A model generated the notes under the pieces. The model searched no databases. It saw only the letters and a list, made by a program, of their open reading frames with translations, and had not been told where the DNA came from. A DNA stretch of 64,000 nt from RUG11237 sp050874665 (lineage in GTDB: Bacteria; Bacillota; Clostridia; Lachnospirales; Lachnospiraceae), in NCBI GenBank assembly GCA_050874665.1, contig JBNMLC010000001.1, positions 438,003 to 502,002 on the forward strand, given 5' to 3'. The translations under genes and the position numbers were made by a program. Positions 60,314-64,000 of the stretch are shown one piece after another (the first letter of the stretch is position 1; the number at the start of each line of letters is the position of its first letter).

Positions 60314-61738
60314 ATGAAATTTTTAGAAAAAAGTATCCGAAGCGATTTAAAAGCTAATATCACATATCTGAATAATGTGCTGAATGTAAATAAAAATTTC
60401 GACATTATATATCGGGTGGTTCGCTTTGGGGGTAAAGAATCCTGCTTTTACTTTATAGATGGTTTTCTAAAGGATGATATGCTGCAAAAAATGCTGCAGT
60501 ATTTTAATTCTATTGTTGAGGAAGATATGCCCAACAATGCTCATGAAATGTCGAAACGTTTGATTCCGTATGGCGAAGTAGAACTGATTTCTGACTGGGA
60601 AGAAATATTGAAAAATTTGTTGTCGGGTGTAACAATTATGTTTATGGAGGGGTATGAACAATGCATGGCTATTGATTGTCGTTCGTATCCTATGAGAAAT
60701 GTATCCGAACCAGAAAAAGATAAAGTGCTAAGAGGATCTAAGGACGGATTTGTGGAAACTCTGGTATACAATACTGCTTTGATTCGAAGGCGTATTCGAA
60801 CACCGGAATTGACGATGGAAATTAAATCTATGGGTGAAAGCTCTAAGACGGATATTGTAATCTGTTATATGGAAAACCGGGTAGATAAAAAATTCTTAAA
60901 TGAAGTAATCAAAAGAATTGAGTCTATCAAGGTGGACGCATTGACCTTAAATCAGGAAAGTCTGGCAGAATGTCTTTATCAATATAAATGGTACAATCCT
61001 TTTCCGAAATTTAAATTTTCAGAACGTCCGGATACGGCTGCGGCACAGATTTTGGAGGGAAATATCGTATTGTTGGTGGATAATTCACCATCTTGCATTA
61101 TTCTTCCTATGTCTGTTTTTGATATTATTGAGGAAGCGGATGATTACTACTTTCCACCTATTACAGGAACTTATTTGCGAATGACAAGGTATATCATAGC
61201 AATTATTACTTTGCTATTTACGCCATTATGGCTGCTTTTTGTAAATCATCCAGAGTGGCTTCCGACATGGCTGGAATTTACGGCAATACAGGATGATGTG
61301 AATGTCCCCATCTTTTTGCAATTAATTATTTTGGAATTTGCTATTGATGGTTTAAAACTTGCAGCGGTAAACACACCTAATATGTTAAGTACACCTTTGA
61401 GTGTAATTACAGCACTTGTACTGGGAGAATTTTCAGTGAAATCTGGTTGGTTTAATAGTGAAACAATGCTTTACATGGCGTTTGTTGCAGTGGCAAACTA
61501 TACACAGCAAAGCTATGAATTAGGATATGCATTGAAATTTCTTCGCATGATTTTACTTGTTTTGACGCAGTTATTTGGTATTTATGGCTTTGTGGGAGGA
61601 ATATTGCTGACTATCGTTTTACTGACAACCAATAAAACGATTTCCGGTTCAGCTTATTTTTATCCGGTAATTCCATTTAATTTAAAGGAGTTTGGAAAAC
61701 GAGTGATTCGAAGGAGACTGCAATATGAAGAGAAGTAG
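60314..61738 (+). CDS. spoVAF: SpoVAF-like GerA-family spore germination protein
   Basis: A 474-residue member of the GerA A-subunit family. The cytoplasmic N-terminal domain carries IDCRSYPMRNVSEPEKDK and VLRGSKDGFVETLVYNTALI, which resemble SpoVAF of Bacillus more than GerAA, as I recall. FKFSERPDTAAAQILEG follows, then four to six membrane segments (about 290-455). SpoVAF sits in the spore inner membrane and aids germination. There is no GerAB/GerAC or spoVAA-E neighbour, so it is an orphan here. RBS AAAGGAAG lies in the leader hairpin. Confidence 0.85.
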   Translation: MKFLEKSIRSDLKANITYLNNVLNVNKNFDIIYRVVRFGGKESCFYFIDGFLKDDMLQKMLQYFNSIVEEDMPNNAHEMSKRLIPYGEVELISDWEEILKNLLSGVTIMFMEGYEQCMAIDCRSYPMRNVSEPEKDKVLRGSKDGFVETLVYNTALIRRRIRTPELTMEIKSMGESSKTDIVICYMENRVDKKFLNEVIKRIESIKVDALTLNQESLAECLYQYKWYNPFPKFKFSERPDTAAAQILEGNIVLLVDNSPSCIILPMSVFDIIEEADDYYFPPITGTYLRMTRYIIAIITLLFTPLWLLFVNHPEWLPTWLEFTAIQDDVNVPIFLQLIILEFAIDGLKLAAVNTPNMLSTPLSVITALVLGEFSVKSGWFNSETMLYMAFVAVANYTQQSYELGYALKFLRMILLVLTQLFGIYGFVGGILLTIVLLTTNKTISGSAYFYPVIPFNLKEFGKRVIRRRLQYEEK

Positions 61739-61809
61739 GGGAGTGTACTAGACAAAAAGTATCGGAAATGATAAACTTAGGAACAAATGATAGGAAATGA
61801 GGGGTAACA

Positions 61810-62526
61810 TTGGATAAAGTAAGAAAAATAAACGCAAATACCTTGAAGATATTTGCAATGATTACGATGTTGATTGACCACCTGGGGGCAACGCTTGTGT
61901 GGGAATATATGCTTACGCTGCAGGGAGATGCCAGACAAGATTGGTACACGATTTATTGCGTGATGCGAAAAATCGGAAGACTGGCATTTCCGATGTATTG
62001 CTTTTTTATTGTGGAAGGATTAGAGCATACACACAATGTAAAGAAATATATAATGCGCCTTTTGGTTTTTGCGTTTATATCGGAAATTCCGTTTGATTAT
62101 GCATTCAAGGGAGAAATAACGTTTGAATATCAGAATGTATTTTTTACGCTGGCGATTGGATTGTTTTGTATCTGGCTTCTTAAGGAAGTGGAGACACGAA
62201 TTTCAGAAAACATTAAGCAAATGCTGATAAAAACAATCGTTATAGCGGCAGGAACTTGTCTGGGGAATTTGTTGAATACAGATTATGGCGGATTTGGAGT
62301 CTTTATTATTGCAGTATTATATCTGTTTCGAGAAAACAGACTGCTTCAGTGTATTGCTGGGGCAGTCGGATTTTCATGGGAAGTAACAGCGCCACTTTCT
62401 TTTTTACTATTATATTTTTATAATGGAGAAAAAGGAAAGAAAATAAATAAATATCTTTTTTATGGATTTTATCCGGTTCATCTTGCAATACTTGCAGTTT
62501 TAAAATTAATTTGTTTTAAGGGTTAG
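61810..62526 (+). CDS. TraX-like integral membrane protein
   Basis: A 238-residue protein with about seven hydrophobic segments. It opens KINANTLKIFAMITMLIDHLGA, then RKIGRLAFPMYCFFIVEGLEHT and RLLVFAFISEIPFDYAF, the pattern of the TraX family (F-pilin acetylase relatives). Chromosomal Firmicutes members have no known role. It starts with TTG 61810 after GAGGGGTAACA. Confidence 0.85.
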   Translation: MDKVRKINANTLKIFAMITMLIDHLGATLVWEYMLTLQGDARQDWYTIYCVMRKIGRLAFPMYCFFIVEGLEHTHNVKKYIMRLLVFAFISEIPFDYAFKGEITFEYQNVFFTLAIGLFCIWLLKEVETRISENIKQMLIKTIVIAAGTCLGNLLNTDYGGFGVFIIAVLYLFRENRLLQCIAGAVGFSWEVTAPLSFLLLYFYNGEKGKKINKYLFYGFYPVHLAILAVLKLICFKG

Positions 62527-62537
62527 AAAACGAAAGC

Positions 62538-62564
62538 ACGGATATACTTAATTTACATAATATA
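62538..62564 (+). promoter_or_regulatory. Possible mother-cell sigma-K/E type promoter of cotJ
   Basis: AC (62538-62539), 16 bases, CATAATATA (62556-62564) matches the sigma-K pattern AC-N16/17-CATANNNTA. The short consensus makes chance matches likely; B. subtilis cotJ is known to be sigma-E dependent. Confidence 0.3.
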
Positions 62565-62594
62565 ATATGAAAGCTTTTAGAAAGGAATTTAAGT

Positions 62595-62801
62595 ATGGCA
62601 GACTGTAGATGTGACAGAGTAATGACAAAAAGAAGCTGTTACGAGAAACAGGAGAGCTGTATTGATAAATTTCCAGTAGGTATGGCTTATGTACCGTGGC
62701 AGAACTGGAACCAGATTTACGAATTTGACAAGGCATTGCATAGGGGAACACTCTTTCCAGAACTGGATAAACCGTTTATCGGAAGGAGGGCGTGCAGATG
62801 A
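62595..62801 (+). CDS. cotJA: Spore coat protein CotJA
   Basis: A 68-residue coat-associated protein. FPVGMAYVPWQNWNQIYE with FDKALHRGTLFPELDKPF is the family signature. The N-terminus is Cys-rich. RBS AAAGGAATT. First gene of cotJABC, made in the mother cell. Confidence 0.92.
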   Translation: MADCRCDRVMTKRSCYEKQESCIDKFPVGMAYVPWQNWNQIYEFDKALHRGTLFPELDKPFIGRRACR

Positions 62802-63070
62802 ATTGTTCATGTAAGCGTATGAGCAGGGAGCAATTGCTGGATTGGATTAATATGATAAGTTTTGCTGTGATAGAAACCTCTCTTTATTTGGATACGCATC
62901 CTTGTGATGCGGAAGCATTGAAGTTTTTTGATGAATGTATAGAGATGCGTAAAATTGCAATTAGCGAATATTCGGAACAATATGAACCTCTAACACTGGA
63001 TTTAGCAGGTGGAAATCAAAATAATTGGAGATGGGTAATGTCACCCTGGCCTTGGGAGGGAAAATGTTAG
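62798..63070 (+). CDS. cotJB: Spore coat protein CotJB
   Basis: A 90-residue protein with LLDWINMISFAVIETSLYLDTHP, typical of CotJB, and the terminal WVMSPWPWEGKC. ATG 62798 has GGAGGG upstream and overlaps the cotJA stop by four bases. Confidence 0.92.
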   Translation: MNCSCKRMSREQLLDWINMISFAVIETSLYLDTHPCDAEALKFFDECIEMRKIAISEYSEQYEPLTLDLAGGNQNNWRWVMSPWPWEGKC

Positions 63071-63277
63071 ATGTGGAATTATGAAAAAAGATTGCAATAT
63101 CCGGTAAATATCAAGGAAACTAATCCTAAGTTAGCACAGGTAATCATCAGCCAGTTCGGTGGTCCGGATGGTGAACTGGCTGCCTCTATGCGCTATTTGT
63201 CTCAACGTTATGCAATGCCTTATCGGGAAGTTATGGGGACATTGACGGACATCGGGACAGAAGAACTTGCACCTTGA
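63071..63277 (+). pseudogene. cotJC: CotJC (manganese-catalase-like coat protein), interrupted 5' part
   Basis: A 68-residue reading frame matching the start of CotJC: MWNYEKRLQYPVNIKETNP, then QFGGPDGELAASMRYLSQRY and LTDIGTEELA. Full-length CotJC is about 190 residues and continues EExAHLE..., but here the frame reads Pro-stop right after GTEELA. A convergent serine recombinase gene starts ten bases on. I take this as interruption by an integrated element; the 3' part would lie beyond the window. The ATG directly abuts the cotJB stop codon, so coupling is likely. Confidence 0.85.
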
Positions 63278-63300
63278 TGTTATACATCATAGGTGCAAGT
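63265..63300. other. Palindrome at the cotJC/element junction (probable att site)
   Basis: ACTTGCACCTTGATGT (63265-63280), loop TAT, then ACATCATAGGTGCAAGT (63284-63300): two arms of 16 and 17 bases, perfectly complementary except one bulged base. It contains both stop codons, of cotJC-5' and of the recombinase. It may be the recombinase attachment junction and/or a convergent RNA hairpin; there is no T-run. Confidence 0.6.
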
Positions 63301-64000
63301 CAACGTCCACTTGGATATCCGTGTGTGCATATGGTGTTCCAATACCTTTAGAATGGTTAACACCAACCAGTCGAACGGCACGCTCTCTGGTATAGGTTAT
63401 TCGATTTATACAAGATTTTAAGAGCTTATTCTTTTTGATGGGTGATACAGTTGGGTTGTTTAAAGCTTCTAAGGCATCGGAAAAGCATTGTAGCTTTTCT
63501 GCATAATAATTAGTATCTGGTGGAAGAGTGGTCCGGGCATTATCTAACGCCTTTTTAGTATCTTCTTTTTCTCTTAAGACTTTTTTGTTAAGCATTTCGA
63601 AAATATGCTGCGGCATTGCTTCCTCGGAATATTTCTCCCACTGGTTAATTTCTTTCCTCTCCAGTTCGTGAAGCTTTGCTTCCAGGTGTTCTATTTGCTT
63701 TTGCTGCAGAAAATGAGCACCATTCTCGCTATTTTGTATTTTTACTTCAAAATCCCTAATGCAGTCCTGTAATATGTTGCTGACAATCGCTACCATTTCA
63801 TCGTAGGTGCAGGAACCGGTATTGCAAAAGGTTTGTGAGTTGCATAGAAGTCGTGGAGCAGAAGAAACCTTCCCTTTTCTTTTATAAATACGGAAAGACA
63901 TAGACCTGCCACATTTACAAAATAGTAGTCCGGCAAAAGGATTTACAAGCTTGGCACGAGACTTTAAGCGTGGATTGTTACCTGTTTTTTTCATGGCTGC
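63287..64000 (-). CDS. Large serine recombinase (C-terminal part; gene continues past window)
   Basis: An open frame of 237 codons running off the right edge, with no start required inside. It contains the recombinase-family zinc beta-ribbon (FAGLLFCKCGRSM ... LCNSQTFCNTGSC) and a long coiled coil (about QQKQIEHLEAKLHELERK). The C-terminal tail has KKNKLLKSCINRITYTRE, which is typical of large serine integrases. The catalytic N-domain would be outside. Its 3' end at the cotJC break and convergent orientation recall spoIVCA next to the split sigK of B. subtilis. It is the integrase of an ICE, prophage or skin-like element; which one cannot be seen. Confidence 0.88.
   Translation of the reverse strand, partial: AAMKKTGNNPRLKSRAKLVNPFAGLLFCKCGRSMSFRIYKRKGKVSSAPRLLCNSQTFCNTGSCTYDEMVAIVSNILQDCIRDFEVKIQNSENGAHFLQQKQIEHLEAKLHELERKEINQWEKYSEEAMPQHIFEMLNKKVLREKEDTKKALDNARTTLPPDTNYYAEKLQCFSDALEALNNPTVSPIKKNKLLKSCINRITYTRERAVRLVGVNHSKGIGTPYAHTDIQVDVDLHL

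Overview
The window is a low-GC Firmicutes chromosome, most likely a motile Lachnospiraceae (Roseburia / Agathobacter-like clostridium, cluster XIVa). The reasons are a Bacillus-type fla/che gene order, CodY, spore genes (cotJABC, a SpoVAF-like GerA protein), A-rich purine Shine-Dalgarno sites, and the flgB-to-fliA motility locus typical of motile gut Lachnospiraceae. The genus is inference. I saw no rRNA, tRNA or CRISPR array.

Layout. 1-11.2 kb is housekeeping: the 3'-truncated typA on the minus strand, a two-OB-fold SSB-like protein, cobO, a lysine riboswitch controlling dapA-dapB, an Asn/Thr-rich lipoprotein, an orphan eukaryotic-type HisA, pepD, a cold-shock gene (minus strand), an epimerase, a GNAT and a secreted SH3-NlpC/P60 hydrolase. 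11.3-22.3 kb holds a phosphohexomutase, gltX, a UvrD-like helicase, comM, dprA, topA and codY. 22.6-56.8 kb is one very large motility operon of 36 tightly packed genes. It has a good sigma-A promoter upstream of flgB and an intrinsic terminator at 56.82-56.86 kb. In order it runs: rod and MS-ring (flgB-flgC-fliE-fliF-fliG), export ATPase (fliH-fliI-fliJ), ylxF, fliK, flgD, a small flagellar protein, flgE, flbD, motA-motB, fliL, switch (fliM-fliY), cheY, export gate (fliO-P-Q-R-flhB-flhA), flhF-flhG, a PilZ c-di-GMP brake protein, cheB-A-W-C-D, a small membrane protein, fliA (sigma-28), fapA, an unknown 107-residue protein and a DUF6115-like protein. cheR, cheV, receptors and flagellin are not in the window. 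56.9-60.2 kb holds a PT-repeat MltG-like fragment protein, an Sfp-type PPTase, nrdG, dut and fabH (with a FabT-like operator). 60.3-63.3 kb is sporulation-related: spoVAF-like, TraX-like, cotJA, cotJB and the 5' part of cotJC.

The most notable observations are three. (1) cotJC stops after about 67 family-like residues, exactly where a convergent large serine recombinase gene begins (running off the window end). This looks like a skin-type element inserted in a spore gene, with a 36-bp near-perfect palindrome at the junction. (2) Two unlinked genes (the lipoprotein at 5.0 kb and the SpoVAF-like gene at 60.3 kb) share a leader design. A 16-bp inverted repeat hides the Shine-Dalgarno in any read-through RNA, while a sigma-G-like promoter lies so that its own transcript would lack the upstream arm. 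This suggests translational silencing of read-through outside the forespore. (3) A eukaryotic-type HisA stands alone outside any his operon.

All identifications are by reading motifs and remembered family features; no database search was run.
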